Shown here one piece after another: positions 41,649 through 50,361 of a DNA stretch of 64,000 bases. The notes under the pieces are model-generated. The model saw nothing but the letters and a program-made list of their open reading frames with translations, was not told where the DNA came from and did not search any database. Position numbers and translations under genes: made by a program. Position 1 is the first letter of the stretch, and every line of letters begins with the position of its first letter. Source of the stretch: Nocardia elegans NBRC 108235 (GTDB lineage: Bacteria; Actinomycetota; Actinomycetes; Mycobacteriales; Mycobacteriaceae); contig NZ_BDBF01000031.1 of the NCBI RefSeq assembly GCF_001612845.1, positions 1 to 64,000 on the forward strand, in the 5' to 3' direction.

Positions 41649-41891
41649 ATGAGCACCAACCCCTTCGACGACGAGGACGGCCGCTTCTTCGTTCTGGTCA
41701 ACGACGAGGAGCAGCATTCCCTGTGGCCTGCTTTCGCCGAGGTCCCGGCCGGGTGGCGAGTGGTGTTCGGCGAGGACAGCCGCGCTGCCTGCGTCGAATA
41801 CGTGGAGAAGAACTGGACGGATATGCGGCCCAAGAGCCTGCGTGACGCGATGGCGGCCGACGACGCGGCTCGCCAGGGCGCCCAGTCCTGA
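41649..41891 (+). CDS. MbtH-like NRPS accessory protein
   Basis: 80 residues. MbtH signature: NPFDDEDGRFFVLVNDEEQH followed by SLWPAFAEVPAGWRVVFGED and a C-terminal YVEKNWTDMRPKSLRDAM. MbtH proteins bind and activate adenylation domains of nonribosomal peptide synthetases. No synthetase gene lies in the window, so it must serve one elsewhere. ATG 41649 follows GAGGTG. Confidence 0.92.
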   Translation: MSTNPFDDEDGRFFVLVNDEEQHSLWPAFAEVPAGWRVVFGEDSRAACVEYVEKNWTDMRPKSLRDAMAADDAARQGAQS

Positions 41892-42049
41892 TTCCGCGCC
41901 GGACGAAACTGCGCGGAGCGACGGTGATCGGCGGCTGCGTGCTGCCCTGAGGGGCACACGCAGCCGCTGCGATCCGCCGCTCCCTCCTACGGTGGTGAAC
42001 GATTTTTCCGGACGGCCCGCGCCCCGGTTATGATGGCACCGCTTCACCC

Positions 42050-42124
42050 GCCTCCTTAGCTCAGTGGTAGAGCACCGCTCTTGTAAAGCGAAGGTCGTCA
42101 GTTCAATCCTGACAGGGGGCTCCA
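42050..42124 (+). tRNA. tRNA-Thr (anticodon TGT)
   Basis: Cloverleaf: acceptor GCCTCCT pairing with AGGGGGC (one G-T pair), D arm TTAGCTCAGTGGTAGAGCA, anticodon loop CTTGTAA with anticodon TGT, T arm with GTTCAATC, encoded CCA end at 42122-42124. It decodes ACA/ACG threonine codons. A hairpin follows four bases later. Confidence 0.95.
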
Positions 42125-42127
42125 CTC

Positions 42128-42164
42128 GGGCTCCGGCCTGCGAAAGCAGGTCGGAGCCCTTTTT
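42128..42164 (+). terminator. Intrinsic terminator after tRNA-Thr
   Basis: 14-bp stem GGGCTCCGGCCTGC / GCAGGTCGGAGCCC with a GAAA loop (one G-T pair), followed by TTTTT. Confidence 0.9.
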
Positions 42165-42167
42165 GCG

Positions 42168-42395
42168 TCAGGGGAGATGCATCAGCTGCCGGGCCAGCCC
42201 GAACAGGCGGCTGCCGAGTCTGATGACGGGGATTCCCAGCGGAATCAACAGGATCGTCACGCACAACACGGCGCCGAGGATCCAGACGACGAGCGCCAAC
42301 AATCCGACCACCGTGCCCCGCACGGCCGTCAGGATGCCCAGCACCACGTCGAGCAGGCCCCGTATCGCTGCCATGACGACCTTTCCGGCGTCCAT
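42168..42395 (-). CDS. Small two-helix membrane protein
   Basis: 75 residues from ATG 42395. Two hydrophobic segments, IRGLLDVVLGILTAVRGTVV and LLALVVWILGAVLCVTILLI, with a basic C-terminus (RLGSRLFGLARQLMHLP). Ribosome binding site AAGAG is modest; an upstream in-frame start at 42461 would overlap the divergent gene region. No family recognised; similar small proteins are common in Nocardia and mycobacteria. It is convergent with the tRNA. Confidence 0.6.
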   Translation of the reverse strand: MDAGKVVMAAIRGLLDVVLGILTAVRGTVVGLLALVVWILGAVLCVTILLIPLGIPVIRLGSRLFGLARQLMHLP

Positions 42396-42512
42396 TCTGC
42401 TCTTTTCGGGCGCAGTGTGCTCCGATCCGCGCCACCGTGATGAAAGTTGAGCGCCTGCCACCCCGCGATGAACGGGCGAAAAGTCGTCAGCAAAACGGTC
42501 GCTAAACCTCGC

Positions 42513-42928
42513 ATGCCGACCTGGCGGTTTCCATTTCGGGCCATTGCGCCGCTCCGAGCCGTCCCCCTAGCGTCGGCTCCCAAGCTGTCCACCGGGTCGG
42601 CGTTCGGCGCCGACAAGCACAAGGAGGACGACGGTGACGACCAGCCGGCCGCGCCCTCCGTGGACGCGATCCAGAAGGTCCTCACCAAGATTCAGGACAC
42701 CGACAAGCCGGAGGACCTCGAGAAGTCGCTCGACAAGGACATCGACACCCTCACCCACAACGAGGCCACCGTGCCCGCCAAGGTGAAGGAGGAGTTCACA
42801 AGTTCCGTCAGGAACTGACGCAGGCCAAGACCAAGGACAGCCTGGACGGCAGCTCCGCCGCCGACACCCTGAAGACGATCAAGGGTGACGCGAAGACGCT
42901 CGGCGCCGATCTGAAGGCCGCCGCATAA
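42513..42928 (+). pseudogene. Frameshifted helical, charged (likely exported) protein
   Basis: The frame starting near 42513 encodes a positively charged start and then a Lys/Asp-rich helical region (DKHKEDDGDDQPAAPSVDAI, QKVLTKIQDTDKPEDLEKSL), stopping at 42818 after VKEEFTSSVRN. From about 42803 another frame continues the same style without a break (FRQELTQAKTKDSLDGSS to LKTIKGDAKTLGADLKAAA, stop 42926-42928). Adding one base within TTCACAAGTTCC, for example to give TTC ACC AAG TTC, restores a single protein ending in a helical bundle. So this is either a true single-base deletion or a sequencing error. The N-terminus, probably a signal peptide, is also uncertain. Function unknown. Confidence 0.6.
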
Positions 42929-42943
42929 GAGCACAACCCTGTC

Positions 42944-42983
42944 GACACGCCGATCCGGGAGGCGCCGCCCGGATCGGCGTGTC
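42944..42983 (+). terminator. Hairpin terminator after frameshifted gene
   Basis: Perfect 16-bp stem GACACGCCGATCCGGG / CCCGGATCGGCGTGTC with an 8-nt loop. Its position just after the TAA at 42926-42928 supports the downstream frame being the real gene end. Confidence 0.8.
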
Positions 42984-43147
42984 TGCGCACTGTTACGGAT
43001 CTTTTCGCGGTAGTTCTCCCTCGGCTTCTCGATCGTCGGAAGATGTTGTCGCGCAAGCGAAAGCCAGGATTTTCGACCTACCCGGTCATTGACGAACCGT
43101 AGCAAGATCGATAGGCTGCCGGAGAATGCAATGGAGGGGGAGTTTCC

Positions 43148-43396
43148 ATGTTCGGTAAAGCAATCGTTACAGCATTGATGTTCTCGGCGATCTCTATCTC
43201 TGCCGCTGCTACTGCTTCGGCCGTGAGTCCATGGTGGGGGCCAAACGGTACAGATCCGAACGATGGGTCTGTATGCAGGAATGCGGAAGATGCCAATCAC
43301 TCGATGAACGGCGGTGTTCCGGGGGTGGCCTACACCTGTACGTACAAGACCGACCAGCCCGAGGGACCTGGGTGGTATTTCTACTATCAGAACTGA
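43148..43396 (+). CDS. Small secreted protein
   Basis: 82 residues. Signal peptide MFGKAIVTALMFSAISISAA with cleavage expected after ATASA, leaving a mature protein of about 57 residues with two cysteines (GSVCRN, AYTCTY) that could form one disulfide, and an aromatic end (GWYFYYQN). GGAGGGGGAG precedes ATG 43148. Local base composition is less GC-rich than its neighbours. Single-gene unit with a strong terminator. No family recognised. Confidence 0.7.
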   Translation: MFGKAIVTALMFSAISISAAATASAVSPWWGPNGTDPNDGSVCRNAEDANHSMNGGVPGVAYTCTYKTDQPEGPGWYFYYQN

Positions 43397-43413
43397 TCGA
43401 CGAACGTTAGGTC

Positions 43414-43446
43414 GTCGAGGCTCGCTCGGACGGAGCGAGCCTCGAC
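43414..43446 (+). terminator. Hairpin terminator after small secreted protein gene
   Basis: Perfect 14-bp stem GTCGAGGCTCGCTC / GAGCGAGCCTCGAC with a 5-nt loop, 18 bases after the stop. Confidence 0.85.
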
Positions 43447-43541
43447 GTGCATGGGGTTAACGCATCGCCCGCAGCCGGCTCGCAGGAAACTCCCAGACAA
43501 CGTTCAGCGCATTCCGGGCTGTAGGAGAGACGATATCCAGC

Positions 43542-44279
43542 ATGAATGGAGTGGCTGGCGATCGGACCCCCGAGGCTCGGGTGCTGGTGGTCGACGACGA
43601 ACCGATGATCGTCGAACTGCTGTCGGTGAGCTTGCGCTATCAGGGGTTCGAGGTGGCCACGGCCGCCAACGGCGCCGAAGGGCTGGACCGGGCCAAGCAG
43701 TTCCGGCCCGACGCCCTCATCGTCGACGTCATGATGCCTGGTATGGACGGCTTCGGCCTGCTGCGCCGGCTGCGCGCCGACGGCATCGATGCCCCGGTCC
43801 TGTTCCTCACCGCGCGGGACGAGGTCGAGGACAAGATCACCGGCCTCACCCTCGGCGCCGACGACTACGTCACCAAACCTTTCTCGCTCGAGGAGGTGGT
43901 GGCGCGGCTGCGGGTGATTCTGCGCCGCTCCGGTCACGTGGTGGAGGAGGCGAAATCCTCGCGTATCCGCTTCGAGGACATCGAACTCGACGACGACACG
44001 CACGAGGTGTGGAAGGCCGGGGAACCGGTCGCGCTCTCGCCGACGGAGTTCACCCTGCTCCGATACTTCATGGTCAATGCCGGAACGGTGCTGAGCAAGC
44101 CGCGCATCCTCGATCACGTCTGGCGCTACGACTTCGGCGGCGAGGTGGGCGTGGTGGAAACCTATGTCTCCTACCTGCGCAAGAAGGTCGACACCGGTCC
44201 CGACCGGCTGATCCACACCCTGCGCGGTGTCGGCTACGTGATGCGCGCGCCCAGCCGCAGCCGGTCGTCGGCGAAATGA
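43542..44279 (+). CDS. phoP: Response regulator PhoP
   Basis: 245 residues, OmpR family. Receiver domain with acidic pocket DDE near residues 18-20, phospho-acceptor Asp62 in IVDVMMPGMDG, Thr90 and Lys112 in DDYVTKPFS. C-terminal winged helix (LSPTEFTLLRYFMVNAGTVL, DHVWRYDFGGEVGVVETYVS, HTLRGVGYVMRAP). The sequence tracks M. tuberculosis PhoP nearly throughout (EARVLVVDDE, VELLSVSLRYQGFEVATAAN, SLEEVVARLRVILRR). In mycobacteria PhoP controls lipid, acid-stress and secretion genes. Its ATGA overlap with the kinase gene shows a translationally coupled pair. Confidence 0.93.
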   Translation: MNGVAGDRTPEARVLVVDDEPMIVELLSVSLRYQGFEVATAANGAEGLDRAKQFRPDALIVDVMMPGMDGFGLLRRLRADGIDAPVLFLTARDEVEDKITGLTLGADDYVTKPFSLEEVVARLRVILRRSGHVVEEAKSSRIRFEDIELDDDTHEVWKAGEPVALSPTEFTLLRYFMVNAGTVLSKPRILDHVWRYDFGGEVGVVETYVSYLRKKVDTGPDRLIHTLRGVGYVMRAPSRSRSSAK

Positions 44280-45904
44280 GCGATCCGCGCTCGGTGCGGA
44301 AGCCGGCGGGTTCCACCGCGTCGGCGACCGCCCGTGCTGAACTCGTGACTATCGCCGAGTCGGAGGAGGAGAAGCCTGCCGAGTCCAACGATATGAGCGA
44401 TACCGAACACGGCGACGAGAACGGCGCAGAACCGAGTTCCGACCGTGCCGCGTCGGCGCCTCGTCGAGGCAGGTATCGAATCTCTCGGCGCCTGTCTGCT
44501 GTCCCACTGCGGGTGACGCTCGTGTTCGCGCTGGTGTCTCTCACCGGGCTGGGTTTGCTCGTCTCGGGAGTCGCAGTCACCTCCGCTATGCGGAACGTGT
44601 TGATAAGCAACGTGGACCGTCAACTTTTCGGTGCCTCTCGCGATTGGGCCGCGCCGGACATGCCGCCACCACAGCGTCTGCCGGGCCCTGCCGGCCGAGA
44701 GCGCCCGCCAGCGCTCTTTTACGTTCGGATCGAAGATCCGAACGGCAAAACGCGTCTGTTACTGCCGTCCGGTCCGTCGGCGCCCGACTTTCCTGCCGAC
44801 CTCGGAAGGCGCCCCCGCACCATCGGCTCGGTGGGAGACCCCAGTGAGCATTGGCGTGCCACGCGGGTCGTTACTCCCAATGGTTCCAGCTGGGTAGCCA
44901 TTCGGCTGACGGAAACTGAGAACATCACGGACAGGCTCATCGGACTGCAGATCGTTGTGGGCCTCATCGTGCTCGCCGTGCTCGCGGTGGTGGCGCAGTT
45001 CGTGATTCGCCGGAGCCTGCGCCCGCTCGGTGAGGTGGAGAAGACCGCCGCGGCCATCGCGAGCGGGGATCTGCATCGGCGAGTTCCGGTGCAGGGCACC
45101 AACACCGAGGTCGATCGGCTCTCGCAATCGCTCAACGGCATGCTGTCCCAGATCCAGAGCGCCTTCGCCGCCACCGAGGCATCCGAGGAATCCGCGCGGC
45201 GTTCGGAGGCCCGGATGCGGCGGTTCGTCGCCGATGCCAGCCATGAACTGCGGACCCCGCTGACCACGATCAAGGGCTTCGCGGAGTTGTATCGGCAAGG
45301 GGCGCTGGCGGATCCGGCCCTGTTCATGGACCGGATCGAACGCGAGTCCAAGCGGATGAGCCTGCTGGTGGAGGACCTGCTGATGCTGGCTCGCCTCGAC
45401 GCGCAGCGCCCGGTGGAACGCCGGCCGGTGGATCTGCTGGCACTGGCCAGCGATGCGGTGCACAGTGCCCGCGCCGTCGACGCGGCGCAGCGGCCCGAGG
45501 AGCCGCGCCGGCCCATCGACCTCGAAATACGCCCGGGGACGGGGACATTGGAGGTGCGTGGCGACGAAGCGCGGTTGCGTCAGGTGCTGGGCAATCTGGT
45601 CAACAACGCGCTGATCCACACCCCGCCCGACGCGGCGGTCACCGTCGCGCTGACACCCGCTCCGGACGAGGTGGTCATCGAGGTCGCCGATACCGGGCCG
45701 GGCCTGCCCACCGAGGACGCCGAGCGCATCTTCGAACGCTTCTACCGCACCGACACCTCACGCAGCCGCGACAGCGGTGGCACCGGACTGGGGCTGTCGA
45801 TCGTGCAGGCGCTGGTGGCCGCGCACGGCGGCACGGTCTCGGTGCACAGCGCGGTGGGACAGGGCACCACCTTCGCGGTGCGCCTGCCCCGTTCGCAGGA
45901 GTGA
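44276..45904 (+). CDS. phoR: Sensor histidine kinase PhoR
   Basis: 542 residues from ATG 44276. An acidic Ser/Glu-rich N-terminal extension of about 80 residues precedes TM1 (VTLVFALVSLTGLGLLVSGV). Then come a periplasmic sensor loop of about 110 residues, TM2 (LQIVVGLIVLAVLAVVAQFV), a HAMP domain (RRSLRPLGEVEKTAAAIASG) and the H box ADASHELRTPLTTIKGFAEL with His323. The ATP-binding domain carries the N box LGNLVNNALIHTP, G1 VADTGPGLP and G2 GGTGLGLSIVQAL. M. tuberculosis PhoR has no such long extension as I recall; an internal ATG 44393 would remove 39 residues of it. Phosphorylates PhoP. Confidence 0.92.
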   Translation: MSDPRSVRKPAGSTASATARAELVTIAESEEEKPAESNDMSDTEHGDENGAEPSSDRAASAPRRGRYRISRRLSAVPLRVTLVFALVSLTGLGLLVSGVAVTSAMRNVLISNVDRQLFGASRDWAAPDMPPPQRLPGPAGRERPPALFYVRIEDPNGKTRLLLPSGPSAPDFPADLGRRPRTIGSVGDPSEHWRATRVVTPNGSSWVAIRLTETENITDRLIGLQIVVGLIVLAVLAVVAQFVIRRSLRPLGEVEKTAAAIASGDLHRRVPVQGTNTEVDRLSQSLNGMLSQIQSAFAATEASEESARRSEARMRRFVADASHELRTPLTTIKGFAELYRQGALADPALFMDRIERESKRMSLLVEDLLMLARLDAQRPVERRPVDLLALASDAVHSARAVDAAQRPEEPRRPIDLEIRPGTGTLEVRGDEARLRQVLGNLVNNALIHTPPDAAVTVALTPAPDEVVIEVADTGPGLPTEDAERIFERFYRTDTSRSRDSGGTGLGLSIVQALVAAHGGTVSVHSAVGQGTTFAVRLPRSQE

Positions 45905-45919
45905 TCAAGGCTCGGTGCG

Positions 45920-46354
45920 TCAGGCCGGGACGTTCGCGCCGTAGCCGAGCTCGCGCAGCGCCTGCTTGATCTTGTCCTGCGCCTCGTCCAGCGATTCCGG
46001 GCTCGGATCGGTGTCCGCGCCCGAGATGTTGAAATCGCCCAGCTCGAACGCCGGGAAGACGTGCACGTGCAGGTGCGGCACCTCCAGCCCGGCGATCAGC
46101 AGGCCCGCGCGCGGCGCGTCCCACGCCATGCGCACCGCCTGGCCGATCTTCTGAGCGACCTCGTTGATCCGCGCGAACGTGGCGGGATCCAGATCCTGCC
46201 ACTGGTCGATCTCCTTGCGAGGAACCACGAGCGTATGACCCTGGGTGACCGGAGCGATGGTCAGGAAGGCGACGAATTCCTCGTCCTCCCACACGAACCG
46301 CCCCGGCAGCTGTCCGGCAATGATCGCGCTGAATACAGATGGCATGGGTTTCAT
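45920..46354 (-). CDS. HIT-family nucleotide hydrolase/transferase (Rv0759c-like)
   Basis: 144 residues with the histidine triad HLHVHVFPAF near residues 94-103 and the N-terminal FVAFLTIAPVTQGHTLVVPR. HIT proteins hydrolyse or transfer nucleoside monophosphates; the middle His is the nucleophile. The substrate is not known. It is convergent with phoR, as in M. tuberculosis. ATG 46354 or 46345 (MPSVFSAI) could be the start; the second matches the usual HIT N-terminus. Confidence 0.88.
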   Translation of the reverse strand: MKPMPSVFSAIIAGQLPGRFVWEDEEFVAFLTIAPVTQGHTLVVPRKEIDQWQDLDPATFARINEVAQKIGQAVRMAWDAPRAGLLIAGLEVPHLHVHVFPAFELGDFNISGADTDPSPESLDEAQDKIKQALRELGYGANVPA

Positions 46355-46450
46355 ACTGCCCCGCCCGGTCGGGAGGCGGTGGCCGGGGCGGCGGGCTGTC
46401 CTCCCGGTACCCGCATCTGCTGTTCACCTGCGTCCCCTAAGCTGTCACGC

Positions 46451-47743
46451 GTGCGCGTACTCGTCATCGGATCCGGAGCCCGTGAACACGCCCTGGTGGA
46501 AGCCCTGCGTCGGGATCCCGGGGTCACCGCGATCGCGGCCGCGCCCGGCAATCCGGGGATCGGCCAGGTTGCCGAGGTGCGGGCGGTCGATCCGGCCAGC
46601 GCGGAGGCCGTCGTGGGCCTTGCCCGGGATTTCGCCGCCGATCTGGTGGTGATCGGTCCCGAGGTGCCGCTCGTGCTCGGCATCGCCGACGCGGTCCGGG
46701 CGGCGGGGATCGCCTGCTTCGGACCGTCGGCCGCCGCCGCGCGGATCGAGGGATCGAAGGCGTTCGCGAAGGACGTGATGGCCGCGGCCGGGGTGCGCAC
46801 CGCGCACAGCGAGGTCGTCGATCATCCGGGCGAACTCGACGCCGCACTGGATCGCTTCGGGCCGACCTGGGTCGTCAAGGACGACGGGCTGGCCGCGGGT
46901 AAGGGTGTGGTGGTCACCGCCGATCGGTCCGCGGCCCGCGACCACGGGGCCGAGCTGCTCGAGCAGGGCCATCCGGTGCTGCTGGAATCGTTCCTCGACG
47001 GTCCCGAGGTCTCCCTGTTCTGCCTGGTCGACGGCGAGACCGTGGTGCCGCTGCTGCCCGCGCAGGATCACAAGCGCGTGGGCGACGGCGACACCGGCCC
47101 CAACACCGGCGGCATGGGCGCCTACACCCCGCTGCCGTGGCTGCCGCCGGAGACCGTCACCGAAATCGTCGACGATGTGGTCAAACCCGTTGCCGCCGAA
47201 ATGGTTCGGCGTGGTGTCCCGTTCTCCGGCCTGCTCTACGCGGGCCTGGCGATCGGCCAGGCCGGGCCCGCGGTCGTCGAATTCAATTGCCGCTTCGGCG
47301 ATCCCGAGACCCAGGCCGTGCTCGCGCTGCTCGACAGTCCGCTCGGCGCCCTGCTGCACGCCACCGCGACCGGCACGCTGGCGCAGGCGCAGCCGCCGGT
47401 CTGGAAGGACGGCGCGGCGATCACGGTGGTGCTGGCCGCGGAGAACTATCCGGGCCGCCCCCGGACCGGTGACGTCATCTCCGGCGCGGAGAGCGCCCCG
47501 GCCTCGGGGGGAAGCGCGAATGCCGAAGTGCTGCACGCCGGTACGGCGCTGCGCGCGGACGGCGCACTGCTGTCGGCCGGCGGGCGTGTGCTGAATGTCG
47601 TTGCCACAGGCGGGGATCTGACCGAGGCTCGTACGAATGCCTACGCACGCATCGCGGGAATCAAACTGCCCGGCAGCCACTTCCGCACCGATATCGGTCT
47701 CGCCGCCGTCGAGGATCGCATCTCGCTCCCCACCCGCGTGTAG
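46451..47743 (+). CDS. purD: Phosphoribosylamine-glycine ligase PurD
   Basis: 430 residues from GTG 46451, where the N-terminal VRVLVIGSGAREHALVEAL begins. ATP-grasp enzyme: FGPSAAAARIEGSKAFAKDV, VVKDDGLAAGKGVVVTADRS, the PurD signature GDGDTGPNTGGMGAYTPLPW, and NCRFGDPETQAVLALL with metal-binding residues. It catalyses step 2 of IMP synthesis (PRA + Gly + ATP to GAR). Other purine genes in the window (purB, purS, purQ) are not linked in one operon. Confidence 0.97.
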   Translation: MRVLVIGSGAREHALVEALRRDPGVTAIAAAPGNPGIGQVAEVRAVDPASAEAVVGLARDFAADLVVIGPEVPLVLGIADAVRAAGIACFGPSAAAARIEGSKAFAKDVMAAAGVRTAHSEVVDHPGELDAALDRFGPTWVVKDDGLAAGKGVVVTADRSAARDHGAELLEQGHPVLLESFLDGPEVSLFCLVDGETVVPLLPAQDHKRVGDGDTGPNTGGMGAYTPLPWLPPETVTEIVDDVVKPVAAEMVRRGVPFSGLLYAGLAIGQAGPAVVEFNCRFGDPETQAVLALLDSPLGALLHATATGTLAQAQPPVWKDGAAITVVLAAENYPGRPRTGDVISGAESAPASGGSANAEVLHAGTALRADGALLSAGGRVLNVVATGGDLTEARTNAYARIAGIKLPGSHFRTDIGLAAVEDRISLPTRV

Positions 47744-47808
47744 CCGAATCGACGACTTCGGCCCCATCGGTTTCGAGGCGCACGGAGGCCGAAGCGACCC
47801 CGCGGGGT

Positions 47809-48813
47809 TCAGCCGACCTGAATGCCGTGCACGGCCAGCCACGGCTGCGGGTCCACGTGCTGTCCGCCGATGAGGATCTCGAAGTGCAGGTGCGGGCCGG
47901 TGGAATCGCCGCGGTTGCCGATGCGGGCGATCTGCTGACCGGCGCGCACCCGCTCGCCGACCGACACCGAGAAGTCGTACATGTGGCCGTACACCGAGAT
48001 GGTGCCGTCGTCGTGGCGGATGCGCACCCACAGTCCGAAGCCCTGCGCCGGTCCGGCGTCGATGACGGTGCCGTCGGCGACGGCGTAGATGGGCGAACCG
48101 ATGGGCGCCGCGATATCGATCCCGTAGTGGAAGGTGCCCCACCGGCCCCCGTAACCGGAGGTGAACATGCCGCGCGCGGGCAGGGCGAAACCGCCTATGC
48201 CCGGGGCGATTCCGCCCGGGAGGATGCCGCCGGGAATCGTGGTGGCCGGCCCGGACAGCCAGGGTTGCGGCGTCCCGGCGACCGCCGCGGCGGCTTCGGC
48301 CTTCGCGCGTTCCAGGGTGGCCCGCGACGCCGCGGCGACCACCTGCGCCTCGCGCATGCGCTCGCCGTTGTCGATGGCGGTCAGATAGCGCTTGCTGGTT
48401 TCGGGTTCGGCCTGCACCTGTAGCGGATAGGCCACCGCGATCCGCTGTGCCGCACCGGGTTTCGGCGTCGAGTCGACCGGTTGCGGCGCCACGGTGTCGG
48501 CGGCGGCGAACAGTCCGACCACGACCATGCCGATCACCAGCACCCGATGCTCGCCGACCCAGCCGCGCAGCCGCGGCCACAGGGTCTCGAATTCCTCGCG
48601 CCAGTGTCGATCCCGCATCAGCTGCCACCAGCGCCCCACCCGCGTGCGCCATTCGACCGCCGCGACCTGCCCGAATTCACGCGATCGGCGGGCCGAGGAA
48701 CGGAGGCGATGCGCGATCGAGGGACGGTCGCGGCGCAGCGTCGTTCGCCAGTCGGGGCGGATCACGGTCCAGCCCCCCTGGTACGACTTCGCGCGGCGTG
48801 CCTGGTCAGGCAT
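47809..48813 (-). CDS. M23-family peptidoglycan endopeptidase with membrane anchor
   Basis: 334 residues from ATG 48813. A basic cytoplasmic N-terminus of about 90 residues, one membrane segment (HRVLVIGMVVVGLFAAADTV), a helical linker, then a C-terminal peptidase_M23 (LytM) domain. Zinc ligands are seen in HYGIDIAAP (HxxxD) and GPHLHFEILIG (HxH); SVYGHMYDFSVSVGERVRAG is typical. The full metal set suggests an active cell-wall hydrolase rather than a degenerate activator. Convergent with purD. Confidence 0.87.
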   Translation of the reverse strand: MPDQARRAKSYQGGWTVIRPDWRTTLRRDRPSIAHRLRSSARRSREFGQVAAVEWRTRVGRWWQLMRDRHWREEFETLWPRLRGWVGEHRVLVIGMVVVGLFAAADTVAPQPVDSTPKPGAAQRIAVAYPLQVQAEPETSKRYLTAIDNGERMREAQVVAAASRATLERAKAEAAAAVAGTPQPWLSGPATTIPGGILPGGIAPGIGGFALPARGMFTSGYGGRWGTFHYGIDIAAPIGSPIYAVADGTVIDAGPAQGFGLWVRIRHDDGTISVYGHMYDFSVSVGERVRAGQQIARIGNRGDSTGPHLHFEILIGGQHVDPQPWLAVHGIQVG

Positions 48814-48926
48814 TCTGCCGACGATAACAGGGGCCCGCCCGGACACGCAGGCAGGCGCGGCGGCGCACAGCAACGTCTCAGGCGTCCGGTGCCCGGGAAC
48901 GGACTGCGCGCCGGCCTGCCGAGGCG

Positions 48927-50114
48927 GTGTTCTACCGTCGTCTGGTGCGCAGTGAATCCCGGCGGTCCACCGTTCCGACCTTCTACGTCATGGACGTCTG
49001 GAAGGCCGCGGCCGAACGCGCCCGCACCCACGGCGACGTGCTGGTCCTGGCGGCGGGCCAGCCCTCCACGCCCGCCCCGGTGCCGGTGCGCCGCGCCACC
49101 CAGGTGGCCCTCGACGCCGAATTGCTCGGCTACACCGAGACTTTCGGCATCCCCGAATTGCGCTCGGCCATCGCGGCCCATCACCGCGACACCTACGGCG
49201 TCGAGGTCGAGTCCGACGACGTAGTGATCACGACCGGCTCCTCCGGCGCGTTCACGCTGATCTTCCTGGCCGCATTCGATATCGGCGACACCGTCGTGGT
49301 CGCTCGCCCGGGTTACCCGGCCTACCGCAACACCCTCACGGCACTGGGCTGCCGGGTGATCGAACTCGACTGCGGCCCCCGGACCCGGTTCCAGCCGACG
49401 GTGGCGATGCTGGAGGAGTTGCCCGAACCGCCCGCCGGCCTGATCGTGGCCAGCCCGGCGAACCCGACCGGCACCATGATCGCCCCGGACGAGCTGGCGG
49501 CCCTGGCCCGCTGGTGCGACGAGCACGGCACGCTGCTGATCTCCGACGAGATCTATCACGGCATCGCCTATTCGGGCGTCGACGGCGATACCGAACCGGT
49601 GAGCTCGGCGTGGGAGACCTCGCGCGAGTCGGTGGTGATCGGTTCGGTGTCGAAGTATTTCTCGATGACGGGCTGGCGGCTGGGCTGGATGCTGGCACCC
49701 GCGCGGCTGCGCCCGGCGCTGCAGCGGCTGGCGTCCAATATGACCGTCTGCCCGCCGGCCATCTCCCAATTCGCGGCGGCGCACGCGTTCGGCCCGGAGG
49801 CCAAATCCGAACTCGACGGACACGTCCGCCGCTATGCCCGCAACCGGTCGTTACTGCTCGAGGGGCTGCCCGCTCTCGGCATCAGCGATCTGGCGCCTGC
49901 CGACGGCGCCTTCTACGCGTACGCCGATATCGGTCATCTGAGCCAGGATTCGACGCGCTGGTGCGCGGATCTGTTGGCGCACACGGGTGTCGCCCTCGCG
50001 CCCGGGATCGATTTCGACACCCGTAACGGACACCGCACGGTCCGATTCTCCTTCGCCGGCGCCACCGCGGATATCGAGGAGGCCCTGGTGCGACTCGGCC
50101 GATATCTGAGCTGA
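48927..50114 (+). CDS. aspB: Class I/II PLP aminotransferase (AspB-like)
   Basis: 395 residues if started at GTG 48927; GTG 48945 is an alternative, and neither has a strong ribosome binding site. Fold-type I aminotransferase: PTFYVMDVWKAAAERARTHG, LAAGQPSTPAPVPV, VITTGSSGAFTLIFLAAFD, VASPANPTGTMI, LLISDEIYHGIAYSG and the PLP-lysine segment GSVSKYFSMTGWRLGWML. Close to the M. tuberculosis protein annotated AspB (Rv3565) as I recall it; the amino-acid substrate is not certain. It runs toward the TetR gene. Confidence 0.85.
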   Translation: MFYRRLVRSESRRSTVPTFYVMDVWKAAAERARTHGDVLVLAAGQPSTPAPVPVRRATQVALDAELLGYTETFGIPELRSAIAAHHRDTYGVEVESDDVVITTGSSGAFTLIFLAAFDIGDTVVVARPGYPAYRNTLTALGCRVIELDCGPRTRFQPTVAMLEELPEPPAGLIVASPANPTGTMIAPDELAALARWCDEHGTLLISDEIYHGIAYSGVDGDTEPVSSAWETSRESVVIGSVSKYFSMTGWRLGWMLAPARLRPALQRLASNMTVCPPAISQFAAAHAFGPEAKSELDGHVRRYARNRSLLLEGLPALGISDLAPADGAFYAYADIGHLSQDSTRWCADLLAHTGVALAPGIDFDTRNGHRTVRFSFAGATADIEEALVRLGRYLS

Positions 50115-50361
50115 CGCACAGACTTTCCGTACCGGCCCACCGGAGCGCGTGGATGCGGTACAAATGATTCGGGTTGTGATTTCAACCCTTGCTATTTCGA
50201 ACCGATCCCGGCTGTCCGCTCGGATCGGATCCCGGAAATTTGCGCGGTCCCATGGTCGATTGCACAGCAACGATTCGGCCGGGATTGCACAGACGCACAG
50301 ATTTGCACAGATCGCACCGATTTGGCACGGATGAACCGATGATGACTGGCACGATGACACG

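Noticed and set aside
43451..45904. An 817-residue ORF running through phoP into phoR
   Set aside because: The N-terminal part is a shadow frame of phoP. The kinase begins at the ATGA overlap at 44276.
46445..48652. Long minus-strand ORFs over purD, and similarly over mce4F (35145-37079), otsA's flank and gadB's opposite strand
   Set aside because: GC-rich third positions keep antisense frames open. Their products are Arg/Gly/His-rich and match no family.
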